A stretch of 64,000 nucleotides of DNA from positions 423,084 to 487,083 of the forward strand of contig JAJEKV010000098.1 of NCBI GenBank assembly GCA_021234155.1, given 5' to 3'. Source of the stretch: Isoetes taiwanensis (lineage: Eukaryota > Streptophyta > Lycopodiopsida > Isoetales > Isoetaceae). The notes below the pieces were generated by a model. It saw only the letters and a program-made list of their open reading frames with translations. It was not told where the DNA came from and searched no databases. The position numbers and the translations under genes are program-made. This document shows, in pieces, positions 34,580 through 47,018 of this stretch (positions are counted from its first letter, which is position 1; each line of letters begins with the position of its first letter).

Positions 34580-37500
34580 AAGTGAATGTTGCATTATTCA
34601 ACGTTTAGAATTGTGTTAGAGCTTGCATCATGTGGCCATCAAATTAGCTATGGTTTCTCATTATCTCACTGTGGTGGTTTCCTAGAGTTAATATTTGCTG
34701 ACACTACATGTTGTAGTCTCTCATTAGCTCAGATACTGCATTTTCCTATGCGTTGGTTATGGTTTCTCATTATCTCACTGTGGTGGTTTTCCTTTTTTCT
34801 TGAGTTTCTTTCGTTTTTATATGGCACAGACTAGACAACGATATTTTTCTTTGATCTATTTCCGCTACACGTTCGTGTTTTGATATTCTCATTGATCACC
34901 TTCACAATCATGCGCTAGATTATATATTTTGTTTTCATGGAAATCTGGTTGGTCAGTACGGGGTCTCATTCATCATTTATATCCGAAATAAATAGTATTT
35001 TTGTTTCTTGGCGATCTTTGCAAATATGCATTATATCTCCCTAGTCATGTTTCATTTGCTGGTTCACATGGACTCTCTTATTAAACGCATTTGTTGTCCT
35101 TTTCCTATGATAGCGTTGGTTTTTATAAATTTGTAAACTTGATATCGTGATGCATTTTTATCAACATTTTTCTTGTGATCATAGAATTGGAATTTCTTGA
35201 GTTTTTGAGGGTTACATCGAACAAATTGCATGAACATTACTTTTTTATCATTTTCTAGAATCTCGATGTGTTGCATTATTCAACAGTTAGGACTTGTGTT
35301 AGGGCTTGCATCATGTGGCCGTCAAATTGATTGTATTTTCTCGTTATCTCACTGTGGTGGTTTTCTAGAGTTAACATTTGCTGACACTACATGTTATAGT
35401 CTCTCATTAGCTCAAGGTCCTGCATTATCCTATGTGTCATGTGGTCGTCAAATTGGTTATGCTTTCTAGAGTTTCATTTTGGTTTATTACTTGATGTATT
35501 GTTTTACTTGGATTCTCACATGGTTTGCTACGATTGACTTTTCTCAGAGAAAATTTTGAAAGCGCATGGGTTGGGTTATTAATATGTATGGGGTGTCATG
35601 TGTTCGATTTTTGGTCATTTTGCCATAATCATTTCTTTGTCCGTCCAACTCCTATATCTACATTTCATGATGTCATTTGTCTATAAATATTGTTCGCATG
35701 GATTAAGTACATACATGTTCTTGGTTATGTTAGCCTCTAGGCCAGGGAGGTCTCTCCACATAAGTGTCTATTGCAAGTTATTTGTTTGGTTGAGGTTTGT
35801 GATCAGGATGCTAAGCGATAGGTGATGAGGTATTCTCTCTGGTTATGTTACACGTGTTCATACGAGGTTGGATTTTACATACATCTTTGTTATGTTGGCT
35901 ACTTAATTACGTTTCTTTATATTTGTGGTTGTTGGATTAGTCACAGTTGGCCAACTAGGGGCTTCTATTGTTCATTGTCTTTGAGTTTTACTATTGATTC
36001 CCTCCTCTCCGGTCCTGTTTAGCCACCCATTTTTCATATTACTTCCTGTTTGTCCCATCTACCTGTTTGGCTCCAGTTATTGTTCTTTGCTTCTTTCCAC
36101 ATATGCCATACAAGTTCATTTGACTTTCTCGCTTGATTACCTATCCGAGTTACCGTTAGTCCTCTTTGCAATTGCTTCATCCTGCTCGGGTTGCATTGTT
36201 TGTTCCATTGCTTCATTCACTCTGTCTGATTACTGCTAGTCACTCGACTGCTCTTGGTTTCTAGTTGAGTTCTCATTGTTGCCTCTATCTAACCTTTCAT
36301 CCTTATACCATTGGTCTCTTTACCCACTCCATCGATTCCATTTTGCTCACTCTAATTTATCTACATGTGCATTGTTTTCTCCATTTCTTCCTGTTGCTCT
36401 TTGATTTTACGTTGTAGGTTCTCTATTTTTTTGGCCACCGTGGTTGCTAGATTTATTGTTTATTTTGTTCCATTCGCCTTATCTGCTCTGCTTATCCTTG
36501 TTATCCTGGATTCATCTTTTTGATTCCTTCAAACTTGGTTGTCTCCATTCGTTTTTCTTGTTCTATATTCTCCATTAACTCTTTATATGTGTATTTTGTT
36601 TCGTGGTTTTGGTTGTTTTTCTCCCAACAATTCCTTTTCAATCTTTCACTGCATTGTTTCATTTGTTCTCTTTATGCATTTTGGTGTTCTGGTATTCTAG
36701 CACAATTCCCTTTCTATCTTTCACCACATTGTTCCATTAGTTCATTTTATGTTTCTTCGTTTTCCGGTGCTCTAGCACTCATTACTTGCCCCATTTGCCT
36801 TCTTAGTTGCATTATTCTATTTATCTTTTGTTATCCCTTTACTTCTTTTTGCACTCCGTTATTTTGGTATTTTGTCTCTCCTTCCTTGCTCCTCTTTCTG
36901 CATTCTTTCACTTGCTCCATGTTCCCCATCAACTCCTTATCTATGCATTCTAGCTCCTTATCTGTGCATTTTGTTTCATTTGTTGCATTGATCGTGGGTT
37001 GACATATGTGCTATCAGGACCATTCTACAGAATATCATTTCTTTATTTCGTTGTGGTTGCATTGTTTCCTTCTTTTGAGTTCCTTCGGCTTGTTGTTCCA
37101 TTTAACTTGGTCGATGTTATTCTCTTTTAGTCTAGTTGCATCATTCCGTCTTTGATTATTTGTCTCTAGCTCTTCATCTATTACTGGTTAGGTTAGTTCG
37201 GGTTATAGTTTCTTTTGCTAGTGTGGTGTTTTCTGGTTTATTAGTCATTTAAGATATTTAAGTTGTTGACGTCGTCATGGCCTTATCTGTTGTTCCTATA
37301 GCTTCATTTCCATACCGCGGGTTACATTGTATCCTTCCTTTTTATGTTCCTTTGCATTGTTCCTTTGGTCCCTCCATTTTATGCACCCGTGGATCAGATT
37401 CCAGCTTTACTTGCTCATTCTGCTTCTTCATTGCTCCTTTGTTTCTGTCTTTTCCTTTCTTTTTTTTTGCTCCATTTTCTTAGGTTTCCTCTTCCTTCCA

Positions 37501-38400
37501 TTTTACTCTGGTTGTTCTGGTTTCCCGTTTTGCTTTCACCAAGCCATCCCCCCCCAGTACTCTAGAATTATTGCTTGCCCTTTCTGCCTCGTTTGTCCCA
37601 ATGCACTCTTGTCTTTGTTGTCTTGTTATCCCCTTTTATCTCTGTGATCTCATCTTTCTGTTGATGTCTTGTACTCTAGCCATCCTGCTCTGGATTTCAT
37701 CTGTTCTCTAGTTGGGTGCTCTTGCATGAAAGTTTGCTTGAATCTGTTACGCATGGATGATATATGTTGGGTATTTTTTTCTTTGCTTTCAGAAGCATTT
37801 TGTCGTTAGGTGTTCTATGTAGTTTGTTGGTACGTTGATTCTACAATTTTTGTTTTCTGTACTTTGGTGGTGGCCGTAGTTGGTTTTTTGTGTTCGGTTT
37901 TTATGCCTTTTTTACTTTATGCATTTCCAGTTGTTCCGGGGTTTCTTGTGCTCCTTCCCCTCTACTTGCTTTGGCATCTAGCCTTGTCTCCCATAATCTC
38001 GGCCTGTGAGAGGAGTTTGGAGGTAGGTTCCTCTTTATGTCGGATGTTGTTGTACACGAACCTTTCCTTAGAATGCCATGGTTCTCTTCTTATATAGAAG
38101 AGAACCACCATTCTAGGGAAAGGGACGTCTGTTTTGGCGCCACGCCAGTTTTGGATCCGCTCTTTCTGTGGCCTGTGCTTTCTATAGCGCAGGCTGGCTT
38201 TGCCATCTATATATACTCTGTTGCTTGCTTCTTTCCTTCATCGGCATTTCCTCTGAGCTGAATTTTTTGTTGTGCAGATTCCCCCCCTCCCTCCTCTGTT
38301 TTCTGGGTTGGGCTTTATATTGGCTATTCCACTCTGTTAGGGCCAATTCTTTTTGGGTGGCCCCCTTTTTTCTTGTGTATATTTTCTCTTGAGGATATTT
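34580..38400 (+). repeat. Strongly T/C-biased domain of degenerate repeats
   Basis: For nearly 4 kb the plus strand is dominated by T and C. About 34589-34790 and 35267-35470 are copies of one segment (TGTTGCATTATTCAAC..., ATCTCACTGTGGTGGTTT). From 36100 to 37500 motifs like TTGCATTGTTCC and CTTTCACCACATTGTTCCATT recur at about 80-90-base intervals. Long Leu/Ser/Phe-rich open frames here follow from the bias and are not genes. Confidence 0.7.
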
Positions 38401-38404
38401 TTGC

Positions 38405-39625
38405 GGTCGGACCTGGTGTATCTCTATATGTCTCTAGATATCTCTATATGTATTTCTCTCTATCTCGGCGTAGCAATGTAGCTTCCAGCAATTCTGGGAA
38501 GGGACTTGCAAAGAACACAAAAATCGGATAGATAAGCTTGTCATTCATCACAGCAGCAGTATACAATGTGTGGGAAAATCTGAATGGGGAGTTGACCATA
38601 GGAACAATGTCTGGCAACCCCATAAATGAAATAAGAAAATATGCAAAGGCGAGAGAGAGGACAATGGCGACAAGTTCTCATTGGGATAAAAAACCACGCC
38701 CTTTCGGGTTTTCGAGGAAAAGCCTAATGAGAAATGGTCGCCAACGGCCTCGAGGATGCCCTGAAGAGTAAGGTAAAAAATTGGTGAGGACCCCCAAAAC
38801 GCGCATCAATGCCATGGAATGTGTGAAACCTGGAAAAAAAGGAGAAATGCCTAGAAAGTATCCATTAAACGTTAATAAAATAGGTACAACCATGGCAGGC
38901 GAGCACCCTAAGAAAATAGTCCCCAGAAAGACCCATTAGACGTTAGGAACTGTAAACAAACATATATAGAAATAGAAACATCACCGAGAGGTGGAAAAAG
39001 AAAAAATAGCATCACCAACAGGTGAAAATTATCTAGCATCACCCAACGGGTGGAAAAACATAGCATCACCCAATGGGTGGAAAATAATTTGCATCAGCCA
39101 TTGGGTGGAAAAAGCATCACCCAAAGAGTGGTCAGAACTGAACAGAAACATAGAAACAATAGACGAACTCAAAACAACATAGAAGGGCGGGTAGGGTAGG
39201 AAGCAATGGACAAGGAAAGAGATGCTGTTGTGAGAAGACGCCAACGAGCCACAAGGACGAGAACATATATAGTTGCTCGTCCCATCCCAGAATAACGATC
39301 CGAGGGCTCGGATCGATGCTATTCTTGATGACTTCTCGATCCTGCTTTGTATATTCTTGTGTATGTTTTCTCTCTTGCTCTCTATTCCCGTAGGTTTTTC
39401 TCTCGGATTTTTTCCCATTGGTCGTGCTTTTACTCCCTCTCTCCCGGCATAGCACTTGTCGCTTCTGGGTAGGCTCCAAAGGGTTCTTCTATTGGATGTG
39501 CCTATTTTCTCTTCCTGGTGTAGCTTTGTGGCTTCCAGAGGGTACTTAGGGGAAGACCCCCGCGGTTGGGCCCAGTATATCTATATATTTTCTCTCTCGG
39601 CGTAGCAATGTCGCTTTCGAGTATT
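38405..39625 (+). repeat. Dispersed short repeats around CTCGGCGTAGCAATGTCGCTTC
   Basis: Related segments occur near 38415-38490, 39430-39470, 39500-39540 and 39570-39620. Each combines a CTATATATTTTCTCTCT-like run with GGCGTAGCAATGTCGCTTC. Between them lies the hairpin minisatellite. The paired arrangement could be the ends of an old element, but no clean termini were found. Confidence 0.6.
38979..39131 (+). repeat. Hairpin minisatellite, about six units of ~26 bp
   Basis: Units follow GCATCACCCAACGGGTGGAA with A-rich spacers. In most units CACCC and GGGTG are exact inverted repeats around a 3-base loop. Changes in the units (CACCCAACGGGTG, CACCCAATGGGTG, CAGCCATTGGGTG) largely fall in the loop. 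Confidence 0.85.
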
Positions 39626-41630
39626 CTTTATAAATTCTCTATTCTGCTATTTTTTCTCGTCAGATTCTTGTGCTCTGCTTGCCTTTATGGCTTTGCACTC
39701 GAAATGATCCCTAGTGAATGTGCCAAAAATCATTTCCTTAGCGATTAGGAAATGGTTTGAGGATATTGGCTTCTCTATGGAAAAATCCCATCTTTTCAAT
39801 ATGATTTGGGGGCTAATAATCTAAAAATCACTCAGCAGCAAATTGATCATATTATATGTCATAATTTAGAGAGACTTTATATCTCCTAAAGACATGGGTA
39901 AATCCTCTGGAGATCTGCCTATGAGATAGAAATTTTATGTTTCTAAAATTTTCAACGGATGGCTTTGTACTCCGGACTAGGTATTTGGATATTGACCTTC
40001 CAAATAAAGTGAGATGCTCGATGGAACAATTAGAGTATCATCTCACTAGCTAGAGATAGAGGTTGGTGGGGCTAAAAATATTAGCCACCAGGACCAGAAA
40101 TGCCCGTTGTGCAATCTGAATATGGTTGAGTTGGAAGAATATTTCTTTTCACCGACTTAACCTATTGTATTATTAGAGGCAGATACAATTGACTTTTTAG
40201 AGACCTGACTTTTATTCAGAAATCCGGCTTCTTTACGGTAACCTTGAAATATTATGATTAGAAATGTGTAATGTCACTTTGTCTCCAAACTCTCTTTAGA
40301 AAGAAGAAAGATAAACAAAAGAATCCAATATGTATTTTATGGCAAGCAAATGTAAGCGTGGGATCTCAAGCATAAGAATAAGATGCAAAACATAACAAAT
40401 TAATTGAAAGTCAACTTATCCAAAATAATAAGCAGCAAAATATAACAAATTTATTGGAAATCATTTTATCCATAATGCTGGAGCTTGGAATAATGAATAC
40501 AGGTTTGAGGTTTGAGGAGGGAACAATTCCATAATTGAAGGAATAAAAAATCCATATCATAAACATCTTCCATTGAAATCAAATAACTTAATTATGTTAC
40601 CTCAATGCCAAGCCCGATTGTATAAAAGTAGTGTCTTGCGGCAAAATAACTCGATGCAAGCAAGGTCTTATAAGAAATAGAGTACACTTACGATATGTAT
40701 ATTTTTGGAAGCAAATTCCAGGCGGCGTTTACTCATCTGCACCAAAGCTTGCTTACGAAACAACATTGGGGAAATCTGTACATGCTTAAAATGTGTGTCT
40801 CATTTGCCTAAGAATTAATATCTTAAGGTCCCATGATTATCCACATTTATAATGCAACTTAACATGCCTATCCCCATTAAATTTCATTTAAATTAGCCTA
40901 CTTTAGATTCAATTCACTAATTAGCAACATATGTAGACCCATAGTCTCATCTCAGATGCAATTCAGTCTAACAACATATGAAGAACATAAACTCAATGCG
41001 GGCATATTGATGCTAGAAAGTTGATCTTGTAATAGCATTATTCCAAGAGTTATCCAAAATGATTTCCAAGTGGCTTATCCAATTCTGAATCTCCAGAGAT
41101 GAGGTCTAGAATTAAGAAATTGCAAACTCCAACAAGCATGCATTTGAAGAAGATATTCCTGTATTTATAGCACATGATTTAAACAAAAGAAGCAAAATGC
41201 TATGAACCATTTTAATTGGCGCCTCCATTATTAATATGCATAAAGGACTGATGACCAACAAATTCCTAATAGATGTAACATTAAAAGCATGCGGCACTAC
41301 AGCTATCCCTACTAACAAAAGTTAAAAAGCTAACACATGACACATGGTACATCCAAGCTACCAGAAAAGATATTTAACAAAAATACTAACGTTTCATGAA
41401 CAAAAGTGCAGGGTCCTCATCCCGGCACATTTATTTCGTGAACATACTTATTGAATATATAACAACTGAAAAAGCTTCAAAAAGAAAATATCTGATGCCC
41501 ATGATTTCAAGTGAAGAGAAGTAGTATGGTCTTTCTTATTCCTTAGCTTGGGACAAAAGGGGATACCATAATTGATACTTTTACAGACAAAACTAAAGCA
41601 TGTGTGTATCTCAAGTATATGCAGTGCCTT
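39626..41630. other. Unassigned AT-rich DNA
   Basis: No gene was recognised. About 40370-40470 contains two ~60-base related copies (GCAAAACATAACAAATTAATTG and GCAAAATATAACAAATTTATTG type). Otherwise only short open frames. Confidence 0.45.
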
Positions 41631-41639
41631 GCTGATAGA

Positions 41640-42060
41640 GTCAAAAGCTTATTGACAGAGTCAAAATGAATTTGTAAAATGATGTGTTCCATTCTGCTCT
41701 ACATATAAAATGCTCAAGTAAAATCTGTATATGTCTGCTCCATAAATTGTCCCACAACTTAAATATCATATTGGCAGGTTCCAAGATGGTGTCAAGCAGT
41801 AGAAATGTTCCATCATTTCTCCTTATTGTGTCTACGACAGTGATCAGAACGAGGTTTCTTGGACTCTCCTCCACTTGTGCTTTCAAGTGCTCTTTTCTCA
41901 GTTTTCCCGTTGCTTATGAAGAGTACAAGCTGAGGATCTCCAGTTTGAAGCAGCCTTCTTTCTTCCTGCAGTATCTTTGCACTAACATCTTCCCACTGTT
42001 AGAGCAGAAGGATGCTTACAACCACAATATTGTTGTAAATAGGAGATAAACCGGAAAGCA
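41640..42060 (-). pseudogene. Probable Ty1/copia gag relic
   Basis: On the minus strand one frame reads AKILQEERRLLQTGDPQL and, about 30 residues later, KKPRSDHCRRHNKEKWWNI. This resembles copia Gag, where a QEE-type helix precedes a zinc knuckle of the form CxxC...H...C followed by W. Here the first and last knuckle cysteines are replaced and two residues seem missing, then a stop follows. The match is by eye and partial. If right, it is a decayed copy with no visible LTRs. Confidence 0.4.
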
Positions 42061-45000
42061 AGACGAGGCAGTTATTCTGCTCAATGTAAACGCTGCTTAC
42101 GTGTAATTCTGCTCCCATATTGAATAGGGAGCTTACACATGGCACTCTTTCTATTAGGAAACGTTGACTAAGGTTGTCATTGTCATCAAGTTTTTATTCA
42201 GCTATTGCAAAATGTGGGGTAAAAATTCCAGAATGTCTTCTGGAATGTAGGGTAAGAAAATCAGAATGTAGAGTAAAAATGTTAAAATGTGAAGTAAAAA
42301 AAATACAATTAGAGTTATAAAAACATTGATCAGACTTAAAAATATTGATCACAGTAGAAACAGTATCACAGTAAAAGTTTTTGTATTCAACTTAGAAATA
42401 AAAAAAGGTTACAATCAAACTTTAAACAACTACTGCTACTTCAATTCCAAAACTCAATTTCCACGGTCATCTCCATTGATACATTTCATAATCCCTGCAA
42501 TGTTCAAACTGCCACCACCAGGAAGGTCTGCAAAACCTGAAAAACAAGAGCCATTACAACCTCGTCCGCATCCAAGGTTTGCAAAACTTGAAAAACGAGA
42601 AACAGCTTAGTTACAGTAAAGAAAGAAACACAAAAGAAGAAAAAAAGCAGAAACAAACACAAAATAAGTGTTATACCTGCTTCTTAGGCGCCACAGTTCA
42701 ACCAGACTTGCAAGAAAGCTTTAAAGCTACATACAGCGAGAAATAACTCAAATCTAAGCTCCAAACTAACATGCAATCTCAGCAATCTCATTAAGACTCG
42801 CTGGAACACCTTAAAACCCAAAGATCTACCACAAAAACGTCGATCTCCCCCACTTCTAAACAAAAACCGGCCGATCTTCAAGAACTCCCACAATGTTACC
42901 GAGAAAACAAGGCGCTGGCTCACAAAACAAACTAGAACAATGTCTGAGGCATGCAAAATCTAGGCCTGATCGACCCATCTAAAGTAGTAGAGAATACTGT
43001 CCCTATAGCAGGGAATTTCCATTCATAAAAATTTTGAAAGGCCAAACGGCCGCCTTCGCATATAACAAGTTATCCTGTCCACCAGTAAAATCGGAACTGC
43101 TTCATAGATGCCCTTTAGGCTTTTAAATTACAGTAGAATTGTAAAAATAGTTTGAGATGACATAAGCCATCAACACTTCGTGCCTATTTGGGACACAACA
43201 CAGCGAATCAAATAGCTCTGTAGGCTGCTTCCAAGAGCAAATGCATTAATTCTAAAATAGAACAAGTCAGAGTTATAGATTCACAGAATAGAACCAAGAG
43301 CGTGTTTTCTGGATATTACCAGTAGCTTCGACATGTTTTGTTCTTCAAATCTTCTGAAGAAGCGCCCATTAGGCCTGCTTAACAGTACCGGAGACCAAGT
43401 TTAAGGTCACCATATTGTTCTATCGTCTATGATTAAGGTAACGACCAGAGCATCTGTAGCCGACCAAGCCAAGCTGAGACAAATTTTGCTGCCATGTAGC
43501 AAAGGTAACAAATAGTGAAATCGTTACTGGCAGTCTATAAACCTTTGTTTCGAACAAGATTTTTACCTATTTTGACCATTTCGATCTCATTTCGATCTGT
43601 ATCCTTTTGAAGTAGCCACCACTTGGCGAGAGTAGCAGTGGACAGGCCGCAACTATATGCCATATGGCACCCTAAATCAATTTCTATGCGTCTAGATCAA
43701 TTTTTGTATCTGTAAATCAATTTCTATTACAGACTATGCAAATCTTCCAAAGTCATCAGCTTTTATTTTGTATTTATTATTTTTGTTGCCACTATTGCAG
43801 CCCTTACCCTCAAATATCAAATTAAATATTGTACTTCCGGACATAGGAAGTGCTTATACTCAGAGAGATGCCTTTAGATAGCCTTGACATATCCCCATTC
43901 TATTCCTCAATCTATGTCGTGCAAGCGGGCAAGTTATGCTCTGCTTTTAATGCCAAAATGTTAAGTTACATAATTTTTCTCTTTTCCTTGGTTTTCAAAA
44001 CATTTGTAGAATGTATTAAGAACACATAAATTTTAGATTATCCGGCTCAAAATCGTAGTTGATCTGCCTGAAATTTACAAGACCCACATCAAACTTACAT
44101 ACTTTTGATCATGCAGTTGGATTGTAGGGTAGCCACATCAGGATTTTAGATGATTCACATGTGGGTTGATGTATATACGTTTTTGGGTCGGGCGAGGATG
44201 GACAAATGGTTCCTGCTTTATGCTTCAAATCTATATTATCTGCAAACAAGTTGTAAACTGTAATAATGTAATGCATGCAGCCAGGAGCATATTTGAGTTT
44301 TGCTTGCTCTATCCATATTATAGGATATCTAGCATTGCCACATACAATGCCAGGGTGTTGTAGCAATTATTGTAGCATTAGGCAATTACATTTTCAATCA
44401 CGACTGTCTGAAATGCCAGAATTCACTTTTTGTTATTTGCAAATAGTCCACTTTTTGTTATGAACTATAACCCGATTCCCTGGCCTTTATCTGCAGTTGG
44501 CAGTAAAAGATGGAGGAGCATATTCTTCTTAGAAGAAACCACTTGAAAACGAAGACATGCGTGTGCTTTGAACGTGTTGACAAACTAATACCATTGGTTG
44601 GGTAGGTTGGACCCCCCGCATTCTAGACTACTTGTTATCCATTACTTAACCTTTGATATAATCACAACTCCATATAGAATGGTGCCAAATGTGACAAATT
44701 AATTAATCATTGCGAGACCATTTTCTTGCGTATTTATACATCAAAACAAAAGTTCGTTATTTCTCTAGGCGAAGTACTATCACCAGGCATGTATGCAGGA
44801 TAAAGCCTAGCTTTTGGAGTTTTGTCCATGGTTTGAAGGGACAATGTCCTCGAGCATAGTTACAAGTGCTATGGGTAGAATCCATATATATACCAAGATA
44901 CATTCGCGAGTGCAGACTTCATAGATAAATTTTGCAACAAGGACAAAATAGCACTTGAGACTTTTGGAAATTGTCTATTACTTGAATAATTCGAGGATTT

Positions 45001-45288
45001 TAAGCCCATGCAAGCGGAATAAGAATTGAACTGCAAGCTCAACAGGGCCTTCATTTGGACATCTAAATCATCTCCAGGTAAAGTGCAAAGCCAGAATACA
45101 TCTTTATAGTGCAAATTTACTTAGTTTGATCTCAAAAAATGCGATTTCAAAGAAAAATTTGAACTTATTCACCTTGGTAGAATAGCAGGGTTGTTGCAGG
45201 TCAAGCCATTTGTTATAGGCAACAGTCCCACATGTTATTGAATTATGATCCGAATAAAATTTTGAGTGTATACAAAAGGTTGGGAAAG
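42061..45288. other. Unassigned intergenic DNA
   Basis: No gene was recognised. Around 42525-42600 a ~55-base segment (GGTCTGCAAAACCTGAAAAAC / GGTTTGCAAAACTTGAAAAAC) is repeated. Around 43665-43735 CTAAATCAATTTCT-like words occur three times. Confidence 0.45.
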
Positions 45289-45327
45289 AGAAACGTTCGC
45301 GGCGGCCTTGGCCACCGCGATAAGTTT
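45289..45327. repeat. Dispersed GC-palindrome repeat, copy 1
   Basis: GAGAAACGTTCGCGGCGGCC then TTGGCCACCGCGATAAG. The arms CGCGGCGGCC and GGCCACCGCG pair around TT with one mismatch. A second copy is at 56101-56139, and both are preceded by AATTATGATCC. Confidence 0.7.
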
Positions 45328-47018
45328 ATTGCCTAATTAAAAAGTGACAATATTTGAAACCCTATTCAATACAATACCACCAATGTTTAGGGAGGGAAAA
45401 GTTGATTCCCAAACAAAGATTTGTTTGTGTGTACATATTTGTTTGAAGGGACAACCTTTGCCCTTGCTTTTTTCTACATACCAAGGAACTCATATTGCTT
45501 TCACAACACGAAACAACCCCTTCACGCGAGAGGACCCTTTTTCTTTCCTTCCTTTTTATTCTCTTTTTCTCAAATTTTAATGAACCTATGTTACAACAAC
45601 AAAATAATAGCATGAGACATTCCACGCTAAAACATCATTAGTAAGCCAAGCTACCATACTTTAATATTAATTTGCTAAAAGAATATCCTAAAAGTGACCA
45701 TAATCATCTTGCCAATCTTTTGGACGTGTTTATTAATCTTATTTAGATTTCTTAGTTGTATCATGTTCGTTATGGTTGTAATTGTAAGAATATTAAAACA
45801 TTGTCGAATAACCAGAGTCATTTCATCTCGATAATTATATGATTATCTAGAGATCTTAAGAGATGTTCAATGCGGTTGACTTTGTGCGTTTCATCTTCCT
45901 CCCATATAATATTCCCCAAGTCTATTATGCAATGGACATAACATGAAGAAGATATCAAGCATGATAGATTTGATTGTCTCAAAACCACCATAATGCCCAC
46001 TTTTCATTGTTTAATATATTTCTCTTTATAGCTATCCTATATGGAATCTACCTTTTATGCATCATATTCAAAAGCCAAGCAGTAATGGACAACCTATAAC
46101 ACCAGTGGAAACAACCCAAGGAGCTTACTTTTTAAGCATGATTACACAGAAGACATCTCGACATCTTGGAAGACATTATTTTGAATGAACATCCTACAAC
46201 ACCAACCCAAGAAAAAACTTTTTTAAGCATGATTACAGACATGGCATTTTCAAGGAAAAAAAGGAGGATACACAAAGCCAAGCACACTATATGTAGAAAA
46301 CAATGATAAGCAAGTACCAAGGGCAGGATACAATTGTCATGCTATACCAAAAAAAGGGCAAGAAAAAAACTTGTTGACCAAAGGGTGTACAAAGAGGTGA
46401 TAACGCCCTCCAATATCTACAAAAGCAGGACCAACCTTTGAGCTTGAAGGAAATGAGACATGGAAATCCTTTTCAACATTGAAGCCCAAAGGGATCTCAA
46501 AACATTTGTGAAGTTACAAAAGGGGCAGAGCACAAAGACGAACTTGAAATTTTTAGAATACCAGTCTGTGTCTAATGCCAGGAAAAACAGTGTCTGGAAA
46601 GTTTTCAAGTATGCAGTAGCAGCTGGAAGGACAATGACCCAAAATGCCGCACCTTCTATTTATCTCAGGAAGCTGTGGAAAATGACACAGATCTGCGTGC
46701 AACAGTGCACCCACATGATTGATTAATACATCCATCAAAATAAGCTAGAAAAGGCCAGGGCATTGCTTGTCTCATGCTCTTGCATTGGAAAGATGAGCTT
46801 GGGATCGAGCAAAAATATTCCTACCCGTCTTCTTCAAGATAATAAATTTCCAGATCCTGCCAGAGAGACTTAAGTGCATGATCAAAAATACTAAAGTGAC
46901 CATGTTCCAAAAAAGATGTGTATTCTGTAGACTAATGGATAAGGTAAATCCGCGGTTAGTTACTGAATTTCTACACGATACGATTGCTGAGGCAAGTTGC
47001 AGATAATTAATAGCATCA
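45328..47018. other. Unassigned DNA, right part probably 3' flank of the GRAS gene
   Basis: About 46080-46250 contains two related copies of a segment ending TTTTTTAAGCATGATTACA. Open frames around 46417-46740 are unrecognised. The 3' untranslated region of the GRAS gene should lie left of 47019; no clear minus-strand AATAAA signal was found close by. Confidence 0.45.

Noticed and set aside
36034-37647. Several long Ser/Leu/Phe-rich frames
   Set aside because: They follow from the T/C bias of the strand and lack start context or domains.
38979-39131. CRISPR-like array
   Set aside because: Short regular hairpin units suggested it, but spacers are A-rich and non-unique and the genome is that of a plant; it is a minisatellite.
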